Position numbers and translations under genes: made by a program. A DNA stretch of 64,000 nucleotides from Centroberyx gerrardi. Lineage: Eukaryota; Chordata; Actinopteri; Beryciformes; Berycidae. The notes below the pieces were generated by a model. That model saw only the letters and a list, made by a program, of their open reading frames with translations, was not told the DNA's origin and did not search any database. The stretch is taken from NCBI RefSeq assembly GCF_048128805.1, contig NC_136000.1, positions 11,434,354-11,498,353 of the forward strand, written 5' to 3'. Positions 1 to 11,187 of the stretch are shown here, in pieces. Within the stretch, counting starts at the first letter, position 1. The number at the start of each line of letters is the position of its first letter.

Positions 1-1726
1 CTGGCTTCCTGCTTCTCTCCACAAACATCTACAACCACTCTGTGTACTTCAGCCAGAGCAGTAAGTTGAACTGCTAATATGCTTTATCGATGTATTTGGA
101 GTGTGGAGTTTGCGTGTTCTCCCCGTGTTCGCGTGGGTTTCCTCCCACAGCCCAAACACATGCAGGTCAGGTAGATTGGAGACTCCAAATTTCCCATAGG
201 TGTGAGTGTGTTTGTCCGTCTATCTGTGTTTGCCCTGTGATGGACTGGATTTCCCTACCTTCCCCCCAATGCATGCTGGGATAGGCTCCAGCCACCCCCA
301 GTGACCCTGAATAGTAATAAACGGGTAAAGAGAATGAATGAATGGAAATGTTGGCTATAACATGCCAATATTTTCCAATATATTCTTTTACATTCAGCGT
401 TTAGTGTTGATTTTTTTCATACATGTAAGACAGAAAAGAAGGGATTAAAGGATGATCTGTGACAAAACTGAAGAGTTGAAATTTAACTCCCCAGTGCATG
501 AAATGACCTTAGTCCACTGATCCATGGAGAGACACAAATATCGCTTTAATTCAGACGTGCAGTGACTTCAGAGACACATTCTTGTATTCACAGGAGAATA
601 GGGACGGAAGTGAGTGGAAAGATTGTTTTTGACTGTCTTTAATCTCAGATGTTTTGTTGTGGGAGTGTTCAAAGTTGGGATGTAAATAAAGGTTTTCTCT
701 TGCAGCTCCTGTAGCGCTGCCTGTGATGGGCCTGACCATGCCGGTGCTGTGGATCTACCTTCTGATGAACGTCATCACACAGTATCCTGACAGAAAAACC
801 TTCTTACTGGCTTTTATTTATTTAGCTACTTCTCTATTATACATGAATATTATAATATTGCAGGGACTCAGATATATCTATCGTCTGGGCGCTGCTGTGG
901 TTTGGTGCGCTTACTGTTGTCAGAACTCACTACTATCACATCACTGTTGTCGGGTGAAAACCTTGAACCTCCAAAATGTCAACTTCAAAAATAGCCTTTT
1001 TTACAACTATGCATTTTTTTCCCTTTTTATCTAACTGGTTTTGAAAAGGTTTCATAAACCCACAGAGGTGCTTGTAATCCTTCAATTGAAGTTAAAACAT
1101 GAAAATCACCAAAATTGGAGTTATGATCTCACCTGACTGTGACAATATGATATATAACTCCTGTCTTAATTATAAGATAGATATTCATATTTTTCCAGAA
1201 TTTCACGTCTTGGTGATAAGATCTTTTTCAGCCAGTAAAAGATCTTATTTTTCAGCCGGAGCAACCATGCTACTAGCTAACATGCTACAGACACACCTAA
1301 TCTAACAAGCCAACATATCAATATACCAGCGAACATGCAGCTAACAATCAGCCAAAGCAACCATGATAATGTTGGCAGTCTGGGAGTTTACACTGTTTTT
1401 TTTTTACTGTTGCACTCATTGTATGTTGCTCTGGTTTCCTCCATTTCCTGTTGTAGCCTTTAACCGCCTTCCTCAGGTACGTGTGTATCCGCGGCGTCTT
1501 CATCCTGACCACAGAGTGCGCCTCGCTGACGGTCACCTTGGTGGTGACGCTGAGGAAGTTCCTCAGCCTCATCATCTCCATCCTGTACTTCCAGAACCCC
1601 TTCACGGCGTGGCACTGGGTCGGCACGGCTGTGGTGTTCCTGGGCACGCTGCTGTACACGGAGGTGTGGAGCAGCGTGCGGACGGCCCTGCGGGGGCCGG
1701 AGGTGAAGGAGAAGAAGGCGCAGTGA
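1..1726 (+). CDS. slc35b4: slc35b4, UDP-xylose/UDP-N-acetylglucosamine transporter, 3' part
   Basis: Three coding exons are visible: 1-60 (cut by the window edge), 706-781 and 1477-1726, with the stop at 1724-1726. All junctions are GT/AG and the phases join cleanly (AGC A|CT, then CA|G). The product reads GFLLSTNIYNHSVYFSQS, then a membrane segment around PVLWIYLLMNVITQ, then YVCIRGVFILTTECASLTV and two more hydrophobic helices. This matches the C-terminal part of SLC35B4 as I remember it, a multi-pass nucleotide-sugar transporter of the ER/Golgi that imports UDP-xylose and UDP-GlcNAc. About 128 of roughly 330 residues are in the window. The protein ends KKAQ, a canonical KKXX dilysine signal for retrieval to the ER. 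The first intron carries a retroposon tail and the second a MITE. The 5' exons lie outside the window. Confidence 0.93.
88..345 (+). repeat. Fish interspersed retroposon tail
   Basis: This intronic stretch reads like a very common teleost retroposon 3' tail: GTTTGCGTGTTCTCCCCGTG, then GGTTTCCTCCCACAG, CCCTGTGATGGACTGG and GGGATAGGCTCCAGCC. It ends in a short GAAT repeat, as LINE-type tails do. I recognise the motif string but cannot assign the family with certainty; an RTE/Expander-like LINE is my guess. Confidence 0.7.
943..1146 (-). mobile_element. MITE copy 1 (family with GTCGGGTGAAAACC ends)
   Basis: This lies in the second visible slc35b4 intron. It is an inverted, shorter relative of the elements at 13648 and 15446. 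One end is CACTGTTGTCGGGTGAAAAC at 943-962. Read on the minus strand, the interior shares GGTGATTT, TTCAATTGAAGGATTACA and TTTATGAAACC with copy 3. It has no coding capacity. Confidence 0.7.
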
Positions 1727-1894
1727 GGGAGGAGGGAGAGGGGAGAAGGGAGAAGGGACTGGTCGCATGGAGAGAGCTTCTGCACTGGAGCGGTGTGTCG
1801 GTCACGGACCTCAAGGCTGTTCTAGTTTTTTTTTCTCACCCAGCTGTTGCAGCAAGCCCAGTATTATTTTAGATGGTTTACTTTCTATGAGTAA

Positions 1895-2433
1895 CAGAGG
1901 TGGGGACTCGAGTCACATGACTTGGACTCGAGTCACAAATGTAACTGCTTGAGACTTGACTCTGCATGAGGAGAATACTTGAGACTTGACTTGGGTTCTG
2001 GTGACTAGGGACTTGACTTTGACTTGAAAAGGTTGACAGAAGATCTTGTGTATGTGTAAATAACTCTGATTTTTTTTCAACCAGACAACTGAATTTAAAT
2101 TTTCTGAATTTGTATGGATTTGAACTTATTGAATGATTATAGAAATCAAACTCATGATGCTCTTACCAAGTTTCTTTTATTCTATTAAAACGATATTGCA
2201 TTGAAAAGTCCTAGATATTTAGTTTTCTTTAAGATATTAAATTGATACTGGACTCTTGATTTGTTCTGATTTGACTCTGTGTTCTACATTTACACTTTAG
2301 ACTTGACATTAATGACATGGACTTGACTTGACTTGGTAATCTACATTTAGACTTGAGACTTGATTTAAGACTTGTGCCTAAAGACTTGAGATTGACTCGG
2401 GACTCGAGCAAAGACAACTCCGTCACACCTCTG
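1895..2433. mobile_element. Non-autonomous hAT-type element with intact 8-bp target duplication
   Basis: The element begins CAGAGGTGGGGACTCGAG and ends CGTCACACCTCTG, giving CAGAGGTG terminal inverted repeats. It is flanked on both sides by a perfect 8-bp duplication ATGAGTAA (1887-1894 and 2434-2441), the hAT hallmark. The interior is a degenerate series of short ACTTGAGACTTGACTT-like repeats and has no ORF. It sits about 170 bp after the slc35b4 stop, so it is probably part of the 3' UTR. Confidence 0.88.
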
Positions 2434-2924
2434 ATGAGTAATGTTTTTCATTTTGTTTTCATAGGCTACTTGATTATGCAATGTGGATTATAGGTAAAAG
2501 ATCACTCCAACCCCCCCAAGAACTACATTACTAGAAATACCTCACCAGCACTCCACATATGCAAAATCATGGAAAGTTTACAACTTAATTTTGTCAGTTT
2601 TGTTTGGTTGGTTTGGTTATTTATTTAGATCATTTTCTAAATGTGAGAGGACTTTGTGATTTGTTCTGTATTAACATCAATGTCAGTAGCGTTTCTCTGA
2701 ACACCATAAATATGCTGTTGTATAGACAAAATACAGGTGGAGCCAGGATGACTGGGAATATTGCAGACTGGGTTGAAATACAGAGCGATAATTCATGGAT
2801 TATCGTTGTAACGGTGCTGGGTATCTGTGGTTTGGGGCTTTCTCGTGTGTCCTAGTTGAATTTGTCTGTCTCAGGTGTTTTGGACCAATATTTATCAACA
2901 GGAAACATGTACATGTTGTACCTT

Positions 2925-2962
2925 AATAAATCATGACACCCATACCTGCCAACTGAAATAAA
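2925..2962 (+). terminator. Candidate slc35b4 polyadenylation signals
   Basis: Two AATAAA hexamers occur at 2925-2930 and 2957-2962, about 1.2 kb after the slc35b4 stop and before the next gene. They are the nearest canonical signals I noticed on the correct strand, so slc35b4 transcripts probably end just after them. Confidence 0.45.
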
Positions 2963-3139
2963 CATGACAATAGTGACAAATGTAGATTATCTGTAATCTA
3001 ATTGAGTCTCCATGTCTGCAAGATTGAGCATTTTATAGGAATAAAGTGTCAGAAACAAGCTGTGTATTTTGCATGGGACTGTTGTTTTTTTTTCTTCTTG
3101 GGAACACGATGTTCATCTACACATTCTCCTCGAGACCGG

Positions 3140-3355
3140 CGACCAATCCAGAGAAGAGTTGTTCAACTCCCATTTCCTCTCATCCAATGGGAGCTGCCGT
3201 TGTTCACGTCTCACAAGTGGGAAGGGCAGATTCTTGCAGCTGTGTTTGGGGTTTTCTTTACTCTGCTGAGGAAGATACCCACGTTGTGCAGGAAATATTT
3301 TTGCCATAATCGCCCAGTCCCGACTGTAATAGTGTAGGCCGAGCTGCGGGTGAGC
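3140..3355 (+). promoter_or_regulatory. chchd3 proximal promoter with two CCAAT boxes
   Basis: The 210 bases before the chchd3 ATG hold two forward CCAAT boxes (3143-3147 and 3184-3188) about 40 bp apart. Scattered CpGs are present and I saw no TATA box at the expected distance. This is typical of a housekeeping mitochondrial gene promoter. The transcription start is not determined. Confidence 0.4.
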
Positions 3356-6300
3356 ATGGGGAACAGCTCGAGCCACCTCGCCTATGAAGACGATGGTGAA
3401 GGCGGCGGAGTTACTTTTGTGAAGGGCATCCGGGTGAGTGCAGAGGGAAACTTTACTGGCAACATTATAACTCCTGCAGCTGCAAAACCGAGTCCTGTTT
3501 CGGGGAAAAAAATAGGTTTATTCCACATTGTATCTGAGTTGCACCATCTAAATAGCATTTACAGGGTTACCGACAAGGAAAATTGTATTAGTATTCAGCG
3601 TCATTTGCAATTCTGGCAAATCTTTTAATTATGTTCCCTGATCAGTGATATGTAAATTATAATGTAATCAACTTGCTCTCACGTTTGTTGTTAATTTACA
3701 CAAAGTCTGTGGCTTTATAAAGCGTCTCGGCGTGTAAAAGTATAGGTGTGGGTGTTGCAGTTAGGGTTAGTTAAATATAGATCATGGTTGTTGCCCCACA
3801 CACAGAATGGAGCTTTTTTTTCTTTTTTAATAAGAAAACACTCTTTTCTACCTGAATAATATTTTTGTATGACTGGAAACGGCAGTTCGGTTATAATGTT
3901 TTCCCAATCTTGGAGATGGCAAAAAAAAAAACAAGGATTTGTGCACATCATCATATAACTTCAGGGTCATTGAGCAACCTGTGGTCTTTATCGACCTCTA
4001 TCGGCGACAGATAGGAATTGCAACAAAATAGATCGAACCCTCCATGAGTGATGCCCTCCAATGGACACAAACAAGTCACATTTTCCCACTAGAGACGAGT
4101 CAGCTAGCTAATTAGAGCAGAGATCCAACTGAAACATCTATTGAAGAGGTAATATATCACCATGCAAAATACAGTACAGGTACAGGCCGAAAAGTGAGTT
4201 TTGAAAGCCAGAAATCTCGGCACCTGGCGATCGCTGAGTCATTGGTATTGAACAACAACCCTGGTGGTGATTTTGTGCTACGGGGCAGTAAAAACTCATT
4301 GCCCCGTTTTAAAAGCATCATATAAAATAAAAGCAGATGATTGATAAAGTCCTCTTTTATGTTGACAGCTGTCGGACAAAGTCGTCAACCGAATGAGAGA
4401 GTCTCAGAAGGTTGTGAGTCCTCCGCCTGCTCCCTCACACTCACCTGAACCAGCAGCTCCAGTTCCCGCTCCCTCTGTCGAGCACTTGTTGCCACTTCTG
4501 GCTCCTCCTCCTCCTCTTTCTCCTCCACCCATCCCCACCTACCTCCCTCCTCAGGAGCCAGCCCCTTCCCCTCCACCTGCCCCTGCACCAGTTGAACCCG
4601 CTCAGCCCGTGAAACTCGTCCCCCCTCCCCCTGTTAAGTTTCACTCCCCTCCTCCCGCCTCTGTGGAACCCGTAGTCCTTGCTCCACCCGTAGAGCCAAA
4701 ACCTCCACCTCCGGCCGACCCTGTTGTCTCAGCCACACCTCCCGCTCCGGCCGTTGACCCCGACGTGCCATCCAAAGCTTTCGTAGAAACGGTCGTCCCA
4801 CTTGTGGAGCCTGTTGCTCCATCGGTGCTTGTGGAACCTGAAACTCCTCCATCTCCTCCTCCTCCAGTAGTCCTCCCTTCTCCTCCTCCACCAGAACCTG
4901 TTGAATCCTTTATCCAGCTCCATGTAGAGCCAGAAGCCCTGTCTGCACCCCTAGTAGCAGAACAGTGCGTTGAGCCTGCTGTCCTGTTTCCACCCATAGA
5001 GCCTGTAGCCCCGCCTACACCTGTAGAACCCTTAACTCTACCTGAACCCACAGCTCCTGCTTGTCCCGCTGAACTTGTGGAACCTACACTTGTAGCTGCT
5101 CTCATTGAACCTGCTGCCATAGCTCCCTCTGTTGAATCTGTTGTCCCAGTTGTACCAGTTGAATCTGTTGTCCCAGTTGTACCAGTTGTCCCACTTGTAC
5201 CAGTTGAACCTGTTGTCCCAGTTGAACCTGTAGAACCTGTTGTACCTGTTGTCCTATCCATCCTACCAGTGGAACCAGTTCATTCTACCCTCGGTGAGTC
5301 TGATACCTTTGCCGCTGCTGCTCTTCCTGGTCCTGAGCCTGGAGTTTCACCTATACTGGTCGAGCCGATAGACCCGACCCGCTCTGTTGAGACTATTCCA
5401 GTTGAGCTTGTAGTTTCACCTCCTCTAGTTGAGACTATTCCAGTTGAGCCTGTAGTTTCACCTCCTCTAGTTGAGACTATTCCAGTTGAGCCTGTAGTTT
5501 CACCTCCTCTAGTTGAGACTATTCCAGTTGAGCCTGTAGTTTCACCTCCTCTAGTTGAGACTATTCCAGTTGAGCCTGTAGTTTCACCTCCTCTAGTTGA
5601 GACTATTCCAGTTGAGCCTGTAGTTTCACCTCCTCTAGTTGAGACTATTCCAGTTGAGCCTGTAGTTTCACCACCTCTAGTTGAGACTATTCCAGTTGAA
5701 CCAGTAGTTTCATCTCCTCTAGTTGAGACTATTCCAGTTGAGCCTGTAGTTTTACCTCCTCTAGTTGAGACTATTGCAGTTGAGCCTGTAGTTTCACCTC
5801 CTCTAGTTGAGACTATTGCAGTTGAGCCTGTAGTTTCACCTCCTCTAGTTGAGACTATTGCAGTTGAACCCGTAGTTTCACCTCCTCTAGTTGAGACTAT
5901 TCCAATTGAACCAGTAGTTTCACCTCCTCTAGTTGAGACTATTGCAGTTGAAGCTGTAGTTTCACCTCCTCTAGTTGAGACTATTGCAGTTGAAGCTGTA
6001 GTTTCACCTCCTCTAGTTGAGACTATTGCAGTTGAAGCTGTAGTTTCACCTCCTCTAGTTGAGACTATTCCAGCTGCACCTGAATTCCCACCTGCCACAG
6101 TTGAGACAGTTCCAGCTGAGCCTGTAACTTTACCTACTCCAGCTGAAAGCATGCTATTTCAGTCTGTTGAGTCACCTGCTCCTTGTGAACCGATTTCCTT
6201 TCCCACGCCTCCACTCGCAGAACTGACACCACCCTCAGTTGCACCTCCTCCACCTCCTGCTGAGCCTGTAGCAGCGCCCCCTCCTGCCCCCACTGCCCCA

Positions 6301-9270
6301 CCTGCACCTGAGCCCATTTTCGAAGAGTCTCCCCCTCCCTGTCACTCTATGGAGCTGGTTGTCCTGCCCACTGATCCACCTGTAAGTGAACCCATTGTAG
6401 AACCCGTAGCCCCCCCTCCACCCGATCCCGCCCCACCGGCTGAGGAGCCCGCTGTGGCCCCGTCTCTCCCCCCCATCGTTGAAGTCATGATCCCTGTCGT
6501 CTCCTCGGTGCCACCACCTGCACCAGGTGAGCCTGTTTTTCCTCATCACCGAGGAAGAACTGCAAGAACTAGCAGTTTGAAAAAAATCTGCAAAATTGTG
6601 CATACTACTATGTTTCTTATTCTTTTTCACAAATTGATATATTGCCTCGCCAGCTTCTCCTGAGGTGGTTGAGGAAGAGTTGAGGAGGAAGATCAAAGAG
6701 GAGCTGCAGAGAGGACTGGAGCTGGAGATGAGCCAGAAGAAGCAGGAGCTTCAGCAACAGTGAGGACAGAGCAGCAGCAAATCTAACAGTGAACACAGAC
6801 TTTGACTGAGTTCATGTCGTAACTCAGAGTGTGTCTGGTTGTCTGTCTTCGTGTCCCTTGTGTGTCTGCCTGTGTCTGTGTGCAGGCTGGAGGAGGTGAA
6901 GGCCCAGGCGAGAGCGCAGGCCAAGGCAGCAGCCCAGGCGCAGGTGGATGAGCAGGTGAAGAAGACGCTGGAGGCGGAGAAGGCCGCCCACATGGAGAAC
7001 CTGAAAGACGCCATCATGAAGGAGCGCATGAAGACCGAGGATGAGAGGCTCATGGCTCAGCTCTACGTAAGCACAAGAAGAGAGATGCATGACCTGTGTG
7101 TGTCACAGTCTGTGTTGTTTTCTATTTTAAGAACTTGGATATTGTTTGTGAGTTTACTCAAAACTATCGTCTTATACGTCCAGAGTGTGTGTGGTGCAGA
7201 AAGGCTTCCTCACAGAAAACTGGTGTTGCTCACATGAGTTGTTATACCTAATAATCATAGTGGCAAAACGCTGTTTATGCTTGTTATATTAGCATGAGGC
7301 TTTGACAGCACTGCAGTGTGTTCACATGTTTTCCTGCGTTTAGCGTGTTGGCTTTGCTCTGTTTTGCATGTCAAATAGGTTTGACTATTCTAAGAGCAAA
7401 CTTCCTTACCCTTGTTTCTGATCAGCTTGGCTGCCTCACGCTGCTTATCTAGATTACTGGACTGGCCTCTGATCAGTTAGTGGCTGCTTACTGGTAATCT
7501 GCCAGCATGACTGGTTCAGCTCCAAGACTTCAAAGTGCCCTTGTGCTTGCCTCTGTACTGAAAAGGGAATGATGGAGGTTTCAGTTTCTTCGTCAAGCTG
7601 GAAAGATGAAATTCTCTCCTATTCTTACTGTGCCTCTTTTTCTTTCTTGCCCTGTTGCCTTGTTTCAGTGGATGGAGCTTAAGGTAAGATGGGACAGTAT
7701 TCCTTCATGCATGGCTTACTCTTTCACTTTCACCCTCTTCTACACGCTATAAGCAGTTTTGCCCCCAACTGTTTTTAGCAGCATATTATCTCCTTTAAAA
7801 TAGAAAAAGATAAAATGAAACTCGATTGATCACCACGGAGGAATTTGATATCACGGAATGTTATAAGATGAAACTTGGTATTGGTATGAAGGTATATTCA
7901 TGATTTGGTTTATTAGAGGTGTGCTGATATCATTATAAACATGTTGGGCCTTCCACTCCAGATGTAGCTCGTATCAGAAGGATATTGTGTTCCCTCCTCA
8001 GGCCCATAAACTGGATGAGACGGAGAAAGATCTGAAGAAACAGGACACTCTCTTCAGGGAACATGTTGCAAAACTTGAAGCAAAGGTCAGTGACATTTTG
8101 ATAGTATTCCCCTTTCCCATTTCTCGTCTTGGTTTACTTTAAGTCGCTGTGCACATACCTCCACATTCCTTTACAAATGCCAACTTGATTGTATGATTTG
8201 AAGGTGATATTTTCTCTTGCTGGTGATGTGAAATGTTTTTTCCACTTTGACAGAGTGCTGAGTTTTACAAAGTCACCACTGAGAACTTCCAGAAGGGCAA
8301 AGAGGAGACGCACAACCGTTTTGCGTAAGTTAAAAATCACTGTATTCGTGTATATTGTTACGTCCTCAAAACCATGGCTCGCTCAAAAAGAGGACACAAC
8401 ATACAACCATATGACCCAAGCTTTAAAATGAGCAAAAATAATGTATTTTTACCGATGAAAATCCCAAAAGCTGCAAAAACTGCACTACTGGGCCTCCTTC
8501 CCCAAAAGGAAGAGGGAACAGAAAACGACTACAAAATAAGCTGCAAGTGGGAGTGCCGTCTGTGTCTCCAAACACACCAGTCATCTTTATAGGCCTGCAC
8601 CCAAAGGTGCTAACGAGTACGCCGACTGTCATCAGCTACACCTAAAGAAGGCGACAGGAGAGGAGAGAAAAGAGGAAAGAAACAGGGCAGGGGAGCGCAT
8701 AACAATAAGTACAATAAATATGTACAAATTTGACTTTATGGTAATGGTGCGCAAACATATTGACAACTTATATTATGCATTACAGTTAGTAACACATTAC
8801 ACTGACACATGGTACAAGGACAAGGACACAAGCAACAGTGCAAGTCATACAAAAGACGATAGACTAGTGTAATCGTTTCACACACAGTCCTGCTGTTTAC
8901 TGCCCAAACAAGGCAGACTCGTCTGATAACATGATGTTGGATGTTTCTTTTCTGTGTCTTTCTTTTTCCAGTCGTTTCGATATCAAGCCGGTCTGTGGAG
9001 ACTTGCAGAGTCAGATCCTGAAATGCTTCAGGGAAAACACAGGCAAGACCCTCTCCTGCTCGGCCATTGCCTCTGCCTACATGCAGTGTGTGGACAACGC
9101 CAAGAAAGTACGACTCAAGTCTCGTCTTATATTCTTTTCTGATTCCTCTATGTAACATCTAGAATTTATTTGTGTCTTTCTCCCCATTCACTCCCTCTTA
9201 TTGTATCACTCACCTTTTTATTATTTATTCTCCCCTCCATCTCCAGAATAAGTTGAGCACTGGAGGTTAA
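3356..9270 (+). CDS. chchd3: chchd3 (MICOS subunit MIC19/MIC25 family) with giant proline-rich insertion
   Basis: Nine exons: 3356-3433, 4369-6526, 6654-6759, 6886-7066, 7669-7683 (15-nt microexon, WMELK), 8002-8085, 8254-8324, 8972-9107 and 9247-9270. All have GT/AG borders and matching phases, giving 950 residues. MIC19 sits on the inner mitochondrial membrane facing the intermembrane space and supports crista junctions in MICOS. The start MGNSSSH fits N-myristoylation (Gly2, Ser6), as known for the family. LSDKVVNRMRES (27-38) matches the conserved N-terminal block. Residues 746-900 are a charged coiled coil. The CHCH domain has twin CX9C motifs (Cys906/916 and Cys927/937) and the tail is NKLSTGG. 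Human CHCHD3 has 227 residues; the excess is residues 39 to about 745, all from exon 2. SLC35B4 as neighbour favours CHCHD3 over CHCHD6. Confidence 0.9.
5386..6141 (+). repeat. Coding 42-bp minisatellite (14-residue repeat) in chchd3 exon 2
   Basis: Sixteen head-to-tail 42-bp units run from 5386 to 6057, followed by two degenerate ones (6058-6099, 6100-6141). The period is exact and a multiple of three. The consensus residues are VETIPVEPVVSPPL, protein residues 366-617. Several early units are identical at DNA level. Later ones form runs of three (IAVEP x3, then IAVEA x3), which indicates stepwise block duplication. The rest of the exon is proline/valine/glutamate-rich but not strictly periodic. 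A shorter VPVEPV-type repeat lies at about 5137-5256. Confidence 0.97.
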
Positions 9271-10479
9271 AACGGGCCGCTCGATGAGGACAGCCTTGTG
9301 TCTCACTGATGCCGTTACTGCTACACCAAAGGAAAAGCAATGTACAGCAGCATTCAACTAACGGACACTTCAGCCTTTTCGTATATCTGGGAGAAAGTCC
9401 TATCGACTCGGGCTGACCTTTTCTGATGTAGTCAAGGCTAGTAATCACATCTGATCTGATACTGGTGTCAGAAACTGTAGGGGCTTGGTGTTTAAGTGGA
9501 GGAAAACTCAATGCCCTACAACCTCCTTGGGATGTTTTAAAAAAAAAAATAGTGCCATTACCACAACAATAGGAGATGGATCACTTCTGCCTTCAAATGT
9601 GTGTCTTTCTGAACCGGGCAAACACAACATACCAATCGAGGGTTTAAGTTTGTTTGATTTTAAGGTTTCATTTTGACAGTATGAATTCAAGCAAGGTGTT
9701 TGTGTGAGATGTGTATTGAAAGATGTGTTGCTGAATCAGTATGTACCCGTGCCTTAAAGCTATGAAGGCCAATCATCAGATTAAGATTGCAGATGCATGG
9801 AAGGACTGTAACCCAGCAGAGTGTAAAGTAACGTGGTAAACACTTATTTAAGGATGCTCTATTGTAAATACACTATTGAAGGCAGTTTTCTTATTTTGAC
9901 TTCAAAGCCTGGTGCATGGAATAAATAAACTACACTGGTCTGAATAAATTGTGTTGTACAATTGTGTTGTTTGTTGCAGTTTGACTAAATGTTTTAGCAA
10001 TTATAGGTGATTGCTGCCCTCTGGTGGAATGAAATCAAGTCAAGGAATGGATTATTTAGTAAAGAGAAGCCTTCTATATCAGCCATAAAATAACGAAGTT
10101 GTATTGCTATTGTATTGGTGTGACCGTTATTAGCTTGTAGTTAAAAAGTGGTACAAAACTCCTATTGAACATTGTTATTATAGAGTAAATCCTTATGAAA
10201 AAGAACTGTAGTAATCCTTTAATAAATTTTAGAAGGATGTTTTAAAAATATTAGAAGTATAATATCCTATAGGAATAGGAACAGTGATGTCACAGGAGCT
10301 AAAACATAACGTAAATTATCATAAATACACTCAAAACTCACTATTGAGTACTCATAGGAATATTACAGGAACATTATAGTGATTTTTTTCGTTAGGGAAG
10401 AGTTGTGCTTATTTGAAGTTGTTCCGCAGCAAAGCTGATTTTAGTACAGGCAGATGGGTTACCTTCTTCTTTAAAGTTT
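9271..10479. other. chchd3 3' UTR and AT-rich intergenic sequence
   Basis: After the chchd3 stop comes about 680 bp of probable 3' UTR. Then about 500 bp of AT-rich sequence follows in which I see no exon, repeat family or RNA gene. Confidence 0.5.
9920..9948 (+). terminator. chchd3 polyadenylation signals
   Basis: AATAAA occurs at 9920-9925, 9924-9929 and 9943-9948, about 650-680 bp after the chchd3 stop. The UTR between contains no other gene. Confidence 0.6.
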
Positions 10480-10880
10480 TCACACGCGTTCTTCCCCTTT
10501 TCGTGATTGGGGAAAAACCCTGGGACCCTTCGTGAATAGTCTTCCCTATAGTCTACCGTATAGTCTTATGTACCACACTTCATCCCACAGCAGGGTGGAC
10601 GCAACGCACCTGCAAATCGAGATGCCTCTGAAATCCGAAGTGTAAGTTTTAGTTATTGTTTTTTATTATTAGAGTGCGTGTGTCAGATAAACAGATCGCA
10701 ACCTGTGGATGAAGCGTCGCACGCTTGTTCCAGCATCTGCATCCTAGATGATGTTGCGCAGGTTAAATTTCACCGAGGAAGGTCTTGACTGTGTCGGGCG
10801 TTTGTCGCTGTCATGGTCGCGTTTGGCAAAGGTAAAAAACAAATTTGGCGACTAAAAAGTTCGTATTTCAGTTCTGCGCC
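10480..10880 (+). promoter_or_regulatory. CpG-rich promoter-like patch with a possible first exon
   Basis: CpGs are dense here against an AT-rich background (for example GACGCAACGCACC, GAAGCGTCGCACGC and GTGTCGGGCGTTTGTCGCTG). A reversed CCAAT box (ATTGG) lies near 10506-10510. ATG at 10622 begins MPLKSE and reaches a strong donor GTAAGT at 10642-10647. A fish promoter with a short first coding exon is plausible. It could be an alternative first exon of net1 or belong to an unseen gene. No transcript evidence is available to me. Confidence 0.35.
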
Positions 10881-11123
10881 ATAATATTTTAAGGAGATTA
10901 GTTTGGTTACGAAAAATCACTATATAATATTCCTCTAGGGACTTCTCGTTTTGCTGCGATGTTTATCCTTCCACATTGTAATGGGCCTTTTTCGTAACGG
11001 AGAATCGACTTTCAAAATAATTCTGAAATCACTTTAATATTTTTGGATGAAGAGAGATCATCAGGAAAAACTGCTGAAATCCTGAATAGTTAAATCCAGT
11101 TAAGTTGTTTTTGTTGTTGTTGT

Positions 11124-11141
11124 GGATGATGATGATGATGG

Positions 11142-11176
<35 letters not shown>

Positions 11177-11187
11177 GTGGTGGTGCA
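11124..11187. repeat. (GAT)n microsatellite
   Basis: An imperfect GAT/GGT trinucleotide run of about 64 bp in intergenic sequence. Confidence 0.95.

Noticed and set aside
4641..6152. Long antisense open frames (206 and 290 codons) opposite the chchd3 repeat exon
   Set aside because: They are a by-product of the codon-periodic proline/valine repeats and have Gly/Thr/Ser-only composition. No splice or promoter context supports them.
3356..9270. Identity as CHCHD6 (MIC25)
   Set aside because: Not fully excluded, but the C-terminal ILKCFRENTGKTLSCSAIA block and the nearby slc35b4 fit CHCHD3 better.
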